A DNA stretch of 64,000 bases, taken from Megaustenia siamemsis (Eukaryota; Mollusca; Gastropoda; Stylommatophora; Ariophantidae). The notes under the pieces are model-generated. The model was not told the origin of the DNA, did no database searches, and saw nothing but the letters and a program-made list of their open reading frames with translations. Position 1 is the first letter of the stretch; each line of letters starts with the position of its first letter. The DNA lies in assembly GCA_032433765.1 (NCBI GenBank), contig JAVIAB010000102.1, positions 7,304,007 through 7,368,006 on the forward strand, written 5' to 3'. This document shows positions 53,223-64,000 of this stretch, piece after piece. A program made the position numbers and the translations under genes.

Positions 53223-53595
53223 TAGTTTTTTTTTAAAATTCTCTTTTTAATACAAGATCCTGCTTCCGAACATATATTGTTCTTAGTTCTTTTTTTTTTT
53301 TTTTTCTCCTGTTGTTGATTATTTGTGATTTTTTTTTCCTGAGTGCTGTAAACATACCATCCTCTGAAATGATTCACTTTGTTGTTGCACCTTGAACTCC
53401 CGTCTCTATTCTGAACCGTAACTTTATCCTCCTGTTTTAGCCCTAGCCCAAAATATTAACGTTGTTTAAATTCTTTACGCCCTTTCGTTTCGGTTTTTTC
53501 TTTTTTCTTTTTTGCAATTGAGACAATAAGATTGTATCAACGGTTCTAAAATTGTTTCTTCTCAGGGCACCATATATTTATTATATAAAATTAAA
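53223..53595. other. Unassigned AT-rich sequence
   Basis: Contains T-runs (53285-53305). No gene or known repeat. Confidence 0.4.
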
Positions 53596-53838
53596 ATTAA
53601 AGTAAAGAGCCAAGTGGTGTATAGGGAATATGGTGTTAGTGACCATAAATTTTACAGACCTTCAGCACATGATTTTTGGGGTAATGTGGTCGGTATTACG
53701 CCCGTGCCCCTTTACTTTCCCAGCAAAAATCCGGTACCCATTTAGAGCTGGGTGAACCCGGAAGACGTCGGTTGGGATCGAACCCTACCTCTTGTCCTTT
53801 GTAGTCCAGTTCATCAACCACTGAGTTATCGCGTCTCC
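53596..53838 (-). mobile_element. SINE-A, full length with damaged 3' hairpin
   Basis: The head (right end) reads CTGAGTTATCGCGTCTCC. The 3' end lacks the CCCCGTCACG segment, leaving GAGCCAAGTGGTGTATAGGG. Confidence 0.9.
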
Positions 53839-54110
53839 CATATTAAATATGTAGGTACAATTTCACACAACCTGTTCTGAAAATAATTTGATAACATTTT
53901 GGCCTTACTAAATCAGTAACCAAAAAGAAAGTGGAGTTAGAAAGTGACTGTGCAATCTCTTTTCTATGAAAGTCGTTTGGAATTGTCGCCTGTATAGCCG
54001 ATTATGGCTTGTACGGAATTAGATATTTTCAGTAGAATTTGCCAGCAGTGAACTTGTGCCCCTTGGGGAATGCTCGGAAAGGAGGTAAAGAGGATGGGGA
54101 CAGTTCCTGA
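53839..54110. other. Unassigned unique sequence
   Basis: No recognised content. Confidence 0.35.
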
Positions 54111-54114
54111 TTGG

Positions 54115-54345
54115 AATAAAAGTGATAGAATAGAAAAGAACAGAATAGAACAGAACAGAATGGAATTGAATTGTATAGCATAGAACAAAATAAAAAAACA
54201 GAACAGAATAGAATAGAACAGAACAGAATAGAATAGAACTGAACAGAAGAGAATATAATAGAACAAAATGGAACAGAAAAGAATAGAAAAAAACGGAACA
54301 GAATAGAACAGAACAGAATAGAACAGAATAAAATGGATAAACAAA
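54115..54345. repeat. GAACA/GAATA pentanucleotide array
   Basis: Imperfect 5-bp units (AGAAT, AGAAC). The opposite strand gives hydrophobic Phe/Ser/Leu frames of up to 159 codons, which I reject. Confidence 0.93.
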
Positions 54346-54579
54346 ATGAAGGCACAATAGTAACAGTCAAGCGATAGAGCTGTCTCAAAGCCATTTGACA
54401 CCAATGTTTTAGTTGCTTCTCTAATTTCAATAACACAATTCATGCACTATTCATGTATGATGCTTTCCCTTTGAATGAAAGGTTATATCATCAATCATGA
54501 TGAGAATACTTTCATCCGTCATGAATGTCACCTTTTTCGTCTGAAACATTTTTCTCCTTCATCTTCTGAAACATAACTT

Positions 54580-55975
54580 TAAAAATAAGTAGGTTACGGA
54601 ACATCAAGTAAAGAAAATTCAGTTACAAATAGGATATTTTAACAATAATTAGGTTACAGAACATCAAGTAAACAAAATTGAGTTACAAATAGGATATTTT
54701 AAAAATAAATAGGTTACGGAACATCAAGTAAAGAAAATTGAGTTACAAATAGGATATTTTAAAAATAAATAGGTTACGGAACATCAAGTAAAGAAAATTC
54801 AGTTACAAATAGGATATTTTAAAAATAAATAGGTTACGAACATCAAGTAAAGAAAATTCAGTTACAAATAGGATATTTTAAAAATAAATAGGTTACGGAA
54901 CATCAAATAAAGAAAATTGAGTTAAAAATAGGATATTTTAAAAATAAATAGGTTATGGAACATCAAGTAAAGAAAACTGAGTTACAAATAGGATATTTTA
55001 ACAATAATTAGGTTACGGAATATCAAAGAACGAAAATTGAGTTACAAATAGGATATATTTTAAAAATAGTTAGGTTACCGAATATCAAGTAAAGACAATT
55101 GAGTTACCAATAGGATATTTTAAAAATAAATAGGTTACGGAACATCAAGTAAAGAAAATTGAGTTACAAATAGGATATTTTAAAAATAAATAGGTTACGG
55201 AACATCAAGTAAAGAAAATTGAGTTACAAATAGGATATTTTAAAAATAAATTGGTTACGGAACATCAAGTAAAGAAAATTCAGTTACAAATAGGATATTT
55301 TAACAATAATTAGGTTACAGAACATCAAGTAAAGAAAATTGAGTTACAAATAGGATATTTTAAAAATAAATAGGTTACGGAACATCAAGTAAAGAAAATT
55401 GAGTTACAAATAGGATATTTTAAAAATAAATAGGTTACGGAACATCAAGTAAAGAAAATTCAGTTACAAATAGGATATTTTAAAAATAAATAGGTTACGG
55501 AACATCAAGTAAAGAAAATTCAGTTACAAATAGGATATTTTAAAAATAAATAGGTTACGGAACATCAAATAAAGAAAATTGAGTTAAAAATAGTATATTT
55601 TAAAAATAAATAGGTTATGGAACATCAAGTAAAGAAAACTGAGTTACAAATAGGATATTTTAACAATAATTAGGTTACGGAATATCAAAGAACGAAAATT
55701 GAGTTACAAATAGGATATATTTTAAAAATAGTTAGGTTACCGAATATCAAGTAAAGACAATTGAGTTACCAATAGGATATTTTAAAAATAATTAGGTTAC
55801 GGAATATCAAGTAAAGAAAATTGAGCTACAAATAGATTTTTTTAAAAATAATTAGGTTACGGAATATCAAGTAAAGAAAATTGAGCTACATATAGGATAT
55901 TTTAAAAATAATTAGGTCGCGGAACATCAAGTAAAGAAAATTGAGTTACAAATAGGATATTTTAAAAATAATAAC
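54580..55975. repeat. 60-bp satellite, about 23 copies
   Basis: The unit is GGTTACGGAACATCAAGTAA, AGAAAATTGAGTTACAAATA and GGATATTTTAAAAATAAATA. Marker variants (ACAATAATTAGG; TATATTTTAAAAATAGTTAG; CAATTGAGTTACCAATAGG) occur in the same order about 660 bp apart (54640/55300; 55050/55715), an 11-unit higher-order duplication. Confidence 0.96.
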
Positions 55976-56019
55976 AATAATAAAGCTAGAAACGTGTTAT
56001 TTCTAAAATTAAGTAAACT

Positions 56020-56020
<1 letters not shown>

Positions 56021-56080
<60 letters not shown>
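56021..56080. repeat. (TA)n microsatellite
   Basis: About 30 units, followed by unrelated sequence. Confidence 0.97.
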
Positions 56081-56083
<3 letters not shown>

Positions 56084-56189
56084 ACGGGAAGTGAGAAAAG
56101 ATGGAAAGGTAGACAGACGAAAAGAAGGTGCTAAACGGAAAGAATCGGGGCTTTGTAAGTCCATCAATATCCGAAAGGGGTACAAGAAA

Positions 56190-56300
56190 TGGGAAGAAAG
56201 AAAGAATGAAAGAAGGAAAGAAAGAAAGAAAGAAAGGAGGAAAAGAAAGAAAGAAGGAAAGGAAGAAAGAAGGAAAAGGGAGGGAGGGAGGGAGGGAGGC
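56190..56300. repeat. Purine-rich GAAA/GGGA tract
   Basis: GAAAG units passing into GGGAGGGAGGGAGGGAGG. A short G-run repeat of the last type can form a quadruplex, but nothing more can be said. Confidence 0.85.
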
Positions 56301-56625
56301 ACCCCAACATGTCCCGGAATCAATAGGACGTCACGTAGTCACACTTTGAGAATCGTCCTCTTGACAGTCTGTCCGCATAACCAATAGTGTGACTATATAT
56401 AATAAAACATCGTGATGGGTGAGGTCACATTCAGCGTGTGGACTCCATGTAGAGACTTTGTCAGTGGTTCCCAAACTTCTCCCGTGCTGTGTATTAGGCA
56501 GGATTACATCCACGCATTCAGTTTTTCTTTATCTTGTACCATCATCATGATGAAAAAAACACAAGCAATTGAGCAAAATACTAAACACTTTTGAAGACAA
56601 CTGCCTAAGAAAAAATACGCTGTGT
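56301..56625. other. Unassigned unique sequence
   Basis: No supported gene. Frames of about 60 codons are at chance level. Confidence 0.35.
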
Positions 56626-56629
56626 ATAC

Positions 56630-56702
56630 AATAGAATGAATTCAAGACTAATATAGAATGAATTCAAGACTAATATAGAATGAATTCAAGACTAATATAA
56701 AG
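56630..56702. repeat. 22-bp minisatellite, three to four units
   Basis: ATAGAATGAATTCAAGACTA plus AT, repeated. A last partial unit (AAGACTAATATAG) lies on the far side of the SINE that follows, so the SINE entered the array. Confidence 0.85.
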
Positions 56703-56957
56703 TAAGTAAAGTAAAGAGCCTCCGTCACGCCAAATGGCGTATAGGGAATATGGTGTTAGTGACCATAAATTTTACAGACCTTCGGCACATGATTTTTGGG
56801 GTAATGTGGTCGGTATTATGCCCGTGCCGCTTTACTTTCCCAGAAAAAAATCAGGCACCCATTTAAGGCTGGGTGAACCGGAGCCGTAGGTTGGGATCGA
56901 ACCCTACCTCTTGTCCTTTGTTGTCCAGTTCACTAACAACTGAGCTATCGCGGCTCA
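56703..56957 (-). mobile_element. SINE-A, full length
   Basis: Complete from GAGCCGCGATAGCTCAG (right) to the hairpin, here ACGCCAAATGGCGT (left). Inserted in the 22-bp repeat. Confidence 0.92.
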
Positions 56958-56974
56958 CTAAGACTAATATAGAG

Positions 56975-57250
56975 ACAAAAGAAATGACCATGAAACCAAA
57001 GATCTCATCTACACTTAAGGAGAGAAGAGGGACATATGTCGGACATGTGCTGAGGAGAGACAACAAGAGGATTCCTAAACAGGCTCTTCAATGGGAAACA
57101 TCAGGATACAGAAAAGGAGGAAGACCTAATAGGGACACTAAATAAAGAACACTTATAAGAGAAGCAAAGTTGGCAGGCATAGACTCGTTAGATAAAATCA
57201 AACATCTCTTCTAGAATAGAGATGGGTGGCAAAAACCACTACAATATGTA
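56975..57250 (+). pseudogene. LINE ORF2 tail fragment
   Basis: A frame at 56990-57145 reads KISSTLKERRGTYVGHVLRR, DNKRIPKQALQWETSG and GGRPNRDTK. It continues in another frame past a stop. Related to 19740-19870. Confidence 0.78.
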
Positions 57251-57305
57251 TGCGACGTCTAACGGTAGGGAAAGAATCCAGAAAACCTTGACTACAATAC
57301 CTATA

Positions 57306-58315
57306 GTTCGTTCAGAAATTCCTGCCCACAGAGTTTATTAATTATCTCGGAAATTGTTTGATTAGTTTTTGAAATTCTTTTTCATGAAATCTTGTGTTTT
57401 TCACCGATCTCCAGATTTTAAAACATTCAAGTACAAAGGTAGTCTGAATTTTGCACAAATCGTTTTTTGTTATATAATTTTAGGGAAATATCAAACCGCG
57501 CGCTCTAAACATTATATTTTACTGTAAATTATTTTAATTTTCTAATATGCAAACCAAAGGCGTGTCCGTATTACATTGAATAGGGAAAACTTTTTCATTT
57601 GATTTTATATCTTCGTCATAGAGATAGGTAAACTTCCTTGCTTGTCCGTCACCTCTGCAGAGTCAAAGTTCTGTCCTATTCATCGATTGAAAGACTTTCT
57701 ATATTTAGAGCTGCTCGTGTTCTGTTTTCCGGTTTTTTGATATCGTAATATAACCGATCCCTTTTAGATTCCTTGCAAAAGTGCATGTACAATAACACAG
57801 TTACTTTTTGCATAGTGATGAATTTACACTTCTCTTCATGGTTTTAAAAATCAAGTAGTCACTTCACAACAGTTTACAAATTATCACACACACAGGTATA
57901 TTCATTAATAGTCAATATTTTGTCAAAATACGCCTCTGAGACAATTTAACAAGAAACGGGAAATGAAATTGCCAACAACAAAAATAACCTCGGGATGGCG
58001 TCCGTCTTACAAGTTAAGAGTGTGAAACGGTGCTAAGATTGTGTGGTGTGCACGTGAAATTTGCCTTTTTAATTGGTGAGTTGATTACAACAAATGTTTG
58101 TATTGTAAAATCCTAAAATTTAGGACAAGCAAGAAAATCATATTTTTATATACCTCAAATAAGCAAAAATCTTTCCTAAATGCATGACAGTAGGGCAAAA
58201 AATCAGACTGAAGGTCGGTGAAAAAATAAGATTTCACGAAAAAGAATTATAGAAATTCATCAAACAGTTTCCGAGATAATTAATAAACTCTGTGGGCACG
58301 AATTTCTGAACGAAC
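57306..58315. mobile_element. 1,010-bp TA-flanked element with long inverted ends
   Basis: The first about 110 bases and the last about 110 are imperfect inverted repeats. They start GTTCGTTCAGAAATTC and share CCCACAGAGTTTATTAATTA and TCTCGGAAAYTGTTTGAT. TA lies on both sides (57304-57305, 58316-58317), consistent with a Tc1/mariner-like non-autonomous element. The interior has no open frame. Superfamily assignment is inference. Confidence 0.75.
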
Positions 58316-58434
58316 TAATTATAGTAGCAGCAGTATTACTAGCTTCAGGCAGTCATAGTTGAATGTGAATTTTACAGCGCCCCTAGGGAGTGTATTTTTT
58401 TCTTTTATTTCGTCGTATAGTCTCTTTTTCTACA

Positions 58435-59160
58435 AATCTGTTTGCTTCTTGTTTGAGTTGAAACTTTAGAGTGTGTTTCCGAAGAATGCAGTCTGCAGCT
58501 ATATCTTCCCATGCTGCAGGGTTTAATGTTCAGTCTTCATGTCAAGTTTTCACACGTCTATAAATCGAAGTTTTGGACGCCTCCTGGTTCTTTTGCCATC
58601 TGCCAGTTGTCCGTAGAGTATGTCTTTTGGTATGCGTCCATCTTTCATACGGTGTATGTGATGTGGCCATGCAAACGTAACCAACGTTGTTTGAACAGCG
58701 TGTAGATGTTCGGGAGGCCTATGAAAGTGAGGACCACCACGTTTATCACTTGTCCGTACAGGTGATACCAAGAATACGGTGCTGGCATCGCGTATAGAAT
58801 GCATTTAACCTTCTCTCTTGCTTTGTATACGTTGTCCGTGATTTGCAGCCATGTAGAAGAATACTGATGATGCAGGCTTTGTAAACTGCGGACTTTGTTT
58901 TAATTATCAATTTGCTGTTTTGCCAAATACGCTTAGAAAGACGGGTGAAGGTGGTAGCAGCTTTACATATGTGGGCGTCAATTTCGGTGTCTAGAGATAG
59001 TTTGTCGTTGATGAAGGACCCCAGTAGCTATACTGCTGTACTACATCATGTTAGTAGTTGTCGACAAAGATGGTAGGTGCTGCTTTGACGTCCTGACCGA
59101 GTACATTCGTTTTCTTCAAACTTATTGTCAGGCCGAAGCCTTTATGATACTTAGGTGGCA
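58435..59160 (-). pseudogene. LINE ORF2 C-terminal region, decayed
   Basis: The minus-strand frame 58804-58550 reads RKDGRIPKDILYGQLADGKR-like (MKDGRIPKDILYGQLADGKR) and RRPKLRFIDV. The antisense of 58860-59150 carries further ORF2 sequence in broken frames. Same type as 7629-7930. Confidence 0.78.
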
Positions 59161-59229
59161 GACCACATTGTTAGCCTTTCAACCTTCTTCTTCCTCTTCT
59201 TTCCTTCCTCATTTGCCTTTCAGCGTCGA

Positions 59230-59491
59230 GTAAAAAAAAAAGTAAAGTACCCCCGTCACGCCAAGTGGCGTATAGGGAATATGGTGTTAGTAACCATAAA
59301 TTTTACAGACCTTCGGCACATGATTTTTGGGGTAATGTAGTCGGTATTACGCCCGTGCCGCTTCACTTTCCCAGAAAAAAATCCGGTACCCATTAAAGGC
59401 TTGGTGAACCCGGAAGCCGTCGGTTGGGATCGAACCCTACCCCTTGTCCTTTTTTGTCCAGTTCACTAACCGCTGAGCTATCGCGGCTCCC
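59230..59491 (-). mobile_element. SINE-A, full length
   Basis: Complete. Flanked by TTCAGCGTCGAG (left) and TTCAGCTTCGAG (right) as target duplication in an nLTR-4 LINE. Confidence 0.93.
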
Positions 59492-59560
59492 TTTTTCAGC
59501 TTCGAGGGGAGATATAATTTGCGATCTTTTGCTCTTCTGTTTGCCTCTGCTGCTGTTATG

Positions 59561-59749
59561 CTAGCAGCAATACTAAAAAAAAGGAGAAAAAAGTGGTATG
59601 GTGACAGTTTTACGTGATAACGAACAAAACAAAAGTCGACGTTTCGGCCAAGTAGGCCTTCAACTGGAACAACAAACACAAAAAAATATATATAACGATA
59701 TGTAAACAAATCTAACTACATGGCGATAATATGCTAGATACTCAAGAAA
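59561..59749. mobile_element. 189-bp insertion with 10-bp target duplication
   Basis: TGCTGTTATG occurs at 59551-59560 and again at 59750-59759. The insert contains TCGACGTTTCGGCCAAGTAGG and CCTTCAACTGG, a motif pair also near 52050-52090. No coding frame. It is probably a 5'-truncated retroelement of an unidentified family. Confidence 0.65.
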
Positions 59750-60065
59750 TGCTGTTATGTTTCCTAGTGCTTATAATATTCCACCCATCCTTCTTTTTCG
59801 TGGTCAACCATTGGGTCTGGTGTTCTCACAACGTTTGTTGAAGGCTCGTTGTGTTGTGTTTTGATCTTTCTGCCTTGTCACGTGGCCAAAACATTTTATC
59901 CGTTGCTTCTTTATATATTCTAATGCGGAACAACAGATAACATGGCTTGGCCACGTGACAAGGCCTTCAGACCTCTTTTCTGATATCTCAGCACAGAGCA
60001 CGAAATCCGTGGCAATGATTCCCCCTCCCCGTTAATGTGTATTAATTGTTGCACACACTAACTTG

Positions 60066-60318
60066 GAAGCCGCGATAGCTCAATTGTTAGTGAACTGGAC
60101 TACAAAGAACAAGAGGTAGGGTTCGATCCCAACCGACTGCTTCCGGTTCAACCAGCCTTTAATGGGTACAGGATTTTTTTCAGGGAAAGTAAAGCGGCAC
60201 GGGCGTAATACCGATCACATTACCCAAAAAAATCATGTACCGAAGATCTGTAAAACTTATGGTCACTAACACCATATTCCCTATACGCTACTTGCCGTGG
60301 CGGGGTACTTTACTTTTA
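60066..60318 (+). mobile_element. SINE-A, full length
   Basis: A box TAGCTCAATTGTTAGTG, B box GGTTCGATCCC. The 3' hairpin is altered (ACGCTACTTGCCGT). Confidence 0.92.
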
Positions 60319-60339
60319 TTTTACTCACTAACTTACATC

Positions 60340-60656
60340 CCTGGACAGCTAAAAAGATCAATGAGGAAGTTCTCAAAGAGGCCAACACAAAAAGGGAACT
60401 CTAAAAAAACATCAGAAAAAAGCAATCAACATTTTTCGGGCACATCATGAGAAGAGGAAAGTTGGAATAGTTGGTTACAACTGGCAAAATAAAAAGAAAG
60501 AGAGATCTCGGACGGCAAAGAGAGAAAATACTGGATAGCTTGGTGTCATGGTATGGAAAACAGTCAACAACAGAACTGATACGATGCACTGTAGATAGAA
60601 GATTGTGGAAGGACATGATCGCCCACGCCAACCGGTACGGCACATCATGATGATGA
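60340..60656 (+). pseudogene. nLTR-2 LINE 3' end
   Basis: Plus-strand match to nLTR-2: CTGGACAGCTAAAAAGATCA, AATCAACATTTTTCGGGCAC, GTACGGCACATCATGATGATG at the end. Stops interrupt the ORF2 frame. Confidence 0.85.
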
Positions 60657-61185
60657 ACTTATATCTCTAGCAAAATGCAAAACGATTGAATCTTGCATTA
60701 ACATAACTCGTTCCCACTTCCACACAGGCAGCCACGTGCTCAGGTGTCTCTCGCCATACACGCAGATATTCTCAGCCTGCAAAGGTACCCTACTGTTTGC
60801 TCGTCGAGAATGTTGGCTCTTCAGATTATATTTTCTCATATCAAAATGTTTGCCCGGACAGCGGCCGCTGGTAGCCTACTCTTTTCAATTGACAATAGTT
60901 CTTTAACGTGCGCTGAGTGACACATGACTTTATATTTTTGCCGTTATCCGACAGGGCTTTCATTTTTATTTTCTTTCGTAATCGTATAGCAGAATGAATG
61001 GAATTCTACTTCTCTAGTATAAACTGTCACTGTTTCCGTTCCAAATTGATCACAAATAAATCCGTTCGAGATCACACACAAGAACACTTGAATTTATTTT
61101 ATACCACGGGCATTGAAATTAATTTACAATTTAAATTTGACTCCCATCGCAAATTGCATCGTGTTGCCAGCATAGTCACGCACAT
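60657..61185. other. Unassigned unique sequence
   Basis: No supported gene or repeat. Frames of up to 76 codons are not convincing. Confidence 0.35.
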
Positions 61186-61374
61186 TCTTTCGAGAATGCA
61201 GGGGAAAAGACCAAGAGGACGACCTTGAAGAAGATGGATAGATCCAGTGACAGAGACATGTAACAACAAAGGAAAATCACTAATTCAGACTGTTCGAGCA
61301 ACTTAAGAACGACAAATGATATAAACCACGACACCTTTTAGGTATCAGTGAGAAAGAGATAAGAAAAGAAGAAG
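61186..61374 (+). mobile_element. LINE ORF2 tail fragment
   Basis: GRMQGKRPRGRP-like frame (AATGCAGGGGAAAAGACCAA), then RWIDPVTETC in a second frame. Typical LINE ORF2 end. Confidence 0.65.
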
Positions 61375-61556
61375 ATCCGACAGGGCTAGGCATCTCTCGG
61401 ATTTCACTACCAAGAGACCATGGGAGTGTAAAGCCAAAGAAAAATCACGCATTCGAAAATAAAAGATCCAACCAACAGCGGCGGGATTCGAACCCAGGAC
61501 TTATTTGTCCAGAGGCCAACGTTTTACCTCAAGACCACCTAGCCATCTAAAGCACT
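61375..61556 (-). mobile_element. SINE-D, tRNA-derived (single copy)
   Basis: On the minus strand the head begins GGCTAGGTGGTCTTGAGGT (A-box region) with GGGTTCGAATCCCGCCGC (B box, 61476-61495). The body runs left to CCTAGCCCTGTCGGA. It has the form of a tRNA-like sequence fused to unrelated DNA. A lone tRNA pseudogene is an alternative. Confidence 0.55.
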
Positions 61557-61577
61557 GTTTAAGTTATATTTATATAT

Positions 61578-61815
61578 GAGCCGCGATCGACTACAAAGGA
61601 CAAGAGGTAGGGTTCGATCCCAACCGACGGCTTCCGGGTTCACCCAGCCTTAAATGGGCACCGGATTTTTTTTCTGGGAAAGTAAAACGGCAAGGGCGTA
61701 ATACCGACCACATTACCCCAAAAAATCATGTGCTGAAGGTCTGTAAAATTTATGGTCACTAACACCATATTCCCTATACGCCACTTGGCGTGACGGGGGC
61801 TCTATACTTTTTCTT
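61578..61815 (+). mobile_element. SINE-A with A-box deletion
   Basis: The head reads GAGCCGCGATCGACTACAAA, missing the A box (TAGCTCAGTGG...CTG). The body and hairpin are intact. It lacks part of the internal promoter, so it should not be transcribed by polymerase III from its own signals. Confidence 0.92.
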
Positions 61816-61839
61816 ATATATATATATGTCTGGCCTTTG

Positions 61840-62235
61840 GCGTCTTGATAGACGGTTGGTAGCAAGCAATCATGATAAGTCAGTAGTTTGGTAAAGCATT
61901 AGTGTCTCATACTGGGTGCTGCTTTACTGAACATCTTCTCTCGTGGCTGAATTTGCCAATCCTAGACGGACAGATCCATCCACAGAACGAGTAAGGTGTA
62001 TTTGCGGTAACTGGCCTTGTCTCTCTTCTCTTGCGCCTTTTGTCTTCTGAATTTGATATCAGCACTGTCTCGAAAATTGATGTGCCATTTTTTTTATTTT
62101 GCTGTCCATGTGCTACGATCCGCCGCCACATTTTCCCAGTTTCTTTCACTGATAGAAAATTCACCCAAGGAAGTCCTGCAAACATCCTTATATCTAATCA
62201 CTGGAAGTTGAAATATTGTACCTATAACAGTTAGA
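61840..62235 (-). pseudogene. nLTR-5 LINE ORF2 C-terminus
   Basis: The minus-strand frame 62185-61907 includes KMWRRIVAHGQQNKKNGTSI, then FETVLISNSEDKRRKRRE and the zinc-finger-like CGWICPSRIGKFSHERRCS. It provides the uninterrupted version of 358-985. Confidence 0.85.
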
Positions 62236-62544
62236 ATTTTGTTTTTACCATGTGTTCCGTGCAGCGGCATACATCCTTCTTAATGAGAATTCAATTTCCA
62301 AAGGTTCTTTTGCTACCTGAACTTGAACGCTAGACCCAATTTTCATTGTCTGTCTCCGGTAGGGCTGAGTTCTAAATATCATAAATATTTTGTTATGAGA
62401 TGATTAGAAAAATACATTTAACGACTGAGTCGAACCAAAAGAGATTGAACATTCTTCAATGCTATAGAGAGCGCTTCAGCCTCTAAGCCACATTGTCTCC
62501 TTACCAGGATCGCTCCCATCTTTTCCATCCAGTAGGAGGGTTGT
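62236..62544. other. Unassigned sequence
   Basis: No gene or repeat recognised. Confidence 0.35.
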
Positions 62545-63840
62545 GTTTCGGATCTTGGTATATCAGGATTGTTTCTTGATCTTGGTATATCAGGATAGTT
62601 TCTTGATCTTGGTATATCAGGAGTGTTTCTTGATCTTGGTATATCGGGAATGTTTCTTGATCTTGATATATCAGGAGTGTTTCTTGATCTTGGTATATCA
62701 GGAGTGTTTCTTGAACTTGATATATCAGGAGTGTTTCTTGATCTTGATATATCAGGATTGTTTCTTGATCTTGGTATATCAGGAGTGTTTTTTGATCTTG
62801 GTATACCAGGATTGTTTCTTGATCTTGGTTTGTATCAGGATTGTTTCCTGATCTTGATATATCAGGATTGTTTCTTGATCTTAGTATATCAGGAGTGTTT
62901 CTTGATCATAGTATATCAGGAGTGTTTCTTGATCTTGGTATATCAGGAGTGTTTCTTGATCTTGTTATATCAGGAGTGTTTCTTGATCATGGTATATCAG
63001 GAGTGTTTCTTTATCTTAATACAGCAGGATTGTTTCTTGGTCTTGATACATCAGGAGTGTTTCTTGATCATGGTATATCAGGAGTGTGTCTTTATCTTAA
63101 TACAGCAGGATTGTTTCTTGGTCTTGATATATCAGGAGTGTTTCTTGATCTTGGTATATCAGGGGTGTTTCTTTATCTTAATACAGCAGGATTGTTTCTT
63201 GATATTGATATAACAGGAGTGCTTCTTTATCTTAATACAGCAGGATTGTTTCTTGATATTGATATATCAGGAGTGTTTCTTTATCTTAATACAGCAGGAG
63301 TGTTTCTTGATCTTGGTATATCAGGAGTGTTTCTTGATCTTGGTATATTAGGATTGTTTCTTGATATTGATATAACAGGAGTGTTTCTTTATCTTAATAC
63401 AACAGGATTGTTTCTTGATATTGATATAACAGGAGTGTTTCTTTATCTTAATACAGCAGGATTGCTTCTTGATCTTGAAATATCAGGATTGCATCTTGAT
63501 CTTGATATACCAGGATTGTTTCTTGATCTTGATGTATCAGGATTGTTTCTTGGTGTATCAGCCTTGTTTCTTGATTTTGGTAAATCAGGATTGTTTCTTG
63601 ATCTTGAAATATCAGTATTGCTTCTTGATCTTGAAATATCAGGATTGCATCTTGATCTTGATATACCAGGATTGTTTCTTGATTTTGGTAAATCAGGATT
63701 GTTTCTTGATCTTGAAATATCAGGATTTCTTCTTGATCTTTATGTATCAGGATTTTATCGTGATCGTAATGTATCAGGATTGTTTCTTGATTGTTGGTAT
63801 ATGAAGATTGTTTCATGATCTTGGTATATCAGTATTGTTT
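62545..63840. repeat. 27-bp minisatellite, about 48 copies
   Basis: The unit is TGTTTCTTGATCTTGGTATA plus TCAGGAG, with TTTATCTTAATACAGCAGG and GATATTGATATAACAGG variants. A 27-bp unit keeps frame, so a 325-codon frame of 9-residue repeats (VFLDLGISG type) is open. There is no start context, signal or flanking exon to support it. The array decays from 63840 to the window end. Confidence 0.95.
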
Positions 63841-64000
63841 CTTGATCTGAGAATATCAGTATTGTTTTTTTCATCCTTGTACTTCTTGATAGTGTTTTTT
63901 TTAAATCTTGGTATAATATGGTATATCATGATTGTACCCGGAACGTGGTCTATTAGAAGTGTTTCCTAATTGTGGTATATTGCTTACTTGCGTTCGCCCG

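Larger units (their letters stand above)
59165..60000 (-). pseudogene. nLTR-4 LINE 3' region with two nested insertions
   Basis: Family sequence is at 59185-59230 (TTTCCTTCCTCATTTGCC, TTTCAGCGTCGAG), 59500-59560 (GAGGGGAGATATAATTTGCG) and 59750-60000 (GTTTCCTAGTGCTTATAATA, then GGTCTGGTGTTCTCACAACG). SINE-A fills the first gap and a 189-bp insert the second, each with its own target duplication. Confidence 0.82.

Noticed and set aside
62543..63818. ORFs of 196-325 codons with 9-residue repeats, resembling a structural repeat protein
   Set aside because: A 27-bp minisatellite with in-frame unit length; there is no start context, signal peptide or flanking coding DNA, and other frames are open too.

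Overview
This is a repeat-saturated stretch of a metazoan nuclear genome. Most of it is scattered non-LTR retrotransposon debris, tRNA-derived SINEs, and very long micro-, mini- and satellite arrays. I see no host exon that I can support, and no bacterial or organellar genes. The mix of RTE-like LINEs with (TGA)n tails, I-type LINEs with an RNase H domain, and tRNA SINEs fits a mollusc such as a heterobranch snail or a cephalopod. That taxon is a guess, not a result.

The one coherent gene system is a Polinton/Maverick (virus-like self-synthesising transposon) at 33755-45132, 11,378 bp long. It is flanked by a 6-bp target duplication (CATGCT) and bounded by about 1.18-kb terminal inverted repeats (TIRs). 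It sits inside the reverse transcriptase gene of an older LINE, which it splits into 32175-33754 and 45139-45440. Its genes are an outward-facing PC4-like ssDNA-binding protein on the minus strand, then a tight plus-strand series: packaging ATPase, two small conserved unknowns, DDE integrase with chromodomain, small two-helix membrane protein, minor capsid (penton) protein, basic glycine-rich virion-type protein, major capsid protein and adenain-type protease. No family-B DNA polymerase is present, so the element has integration and virion genes but lacks the usual replicase. A recent 2,070-bp internal tandem duplication made second copies of the membrane protein, penton and glycine-rich genes. 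It also created a chimeric capsid/integrase reading frame. The second glycine-rich gene and the major capsid gene carry frameshifts.

Left flank, 1-33754: LINE fragments; a 41-bp satellite (2740-7015); an ACT-rich trinucleotide block (7998-9175); 33-bp, T-rich, CT-rich, 14-bp, 29-bp and 28-bp minisatellites (11355-18235); nested LINE/SINE/MITE insertions (19100-25500), including TTAA-flanked piggyBac-like MITEs; GAAA arrays around a fairly intact LINE fragment (25665-28415); an (AC)n tract; and a 2.6-kb CT-rich array (29135-31730).

Right flank, 45139-64000: a 53-bp satellite (45490-48057); a 25-bp minisatellite split by a LINE (49040-51590); a 60-bp satellite (54580-55975); a 1,010-bp TA-flanked inverted-repeat element (57306-58315); more LINE and SINE copies; and a 27-bp minisatellite (62545-63840).

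LINE labels used below are local. nLTR-1 to nLTR-4 are RTE-like families, named by their distinct 3' ends. nLTR-5 has a C-terminal zinc finger. nLTR-6 is I-type with RNase H. SINE-A is the commonest SINE, with about a dozen copies.
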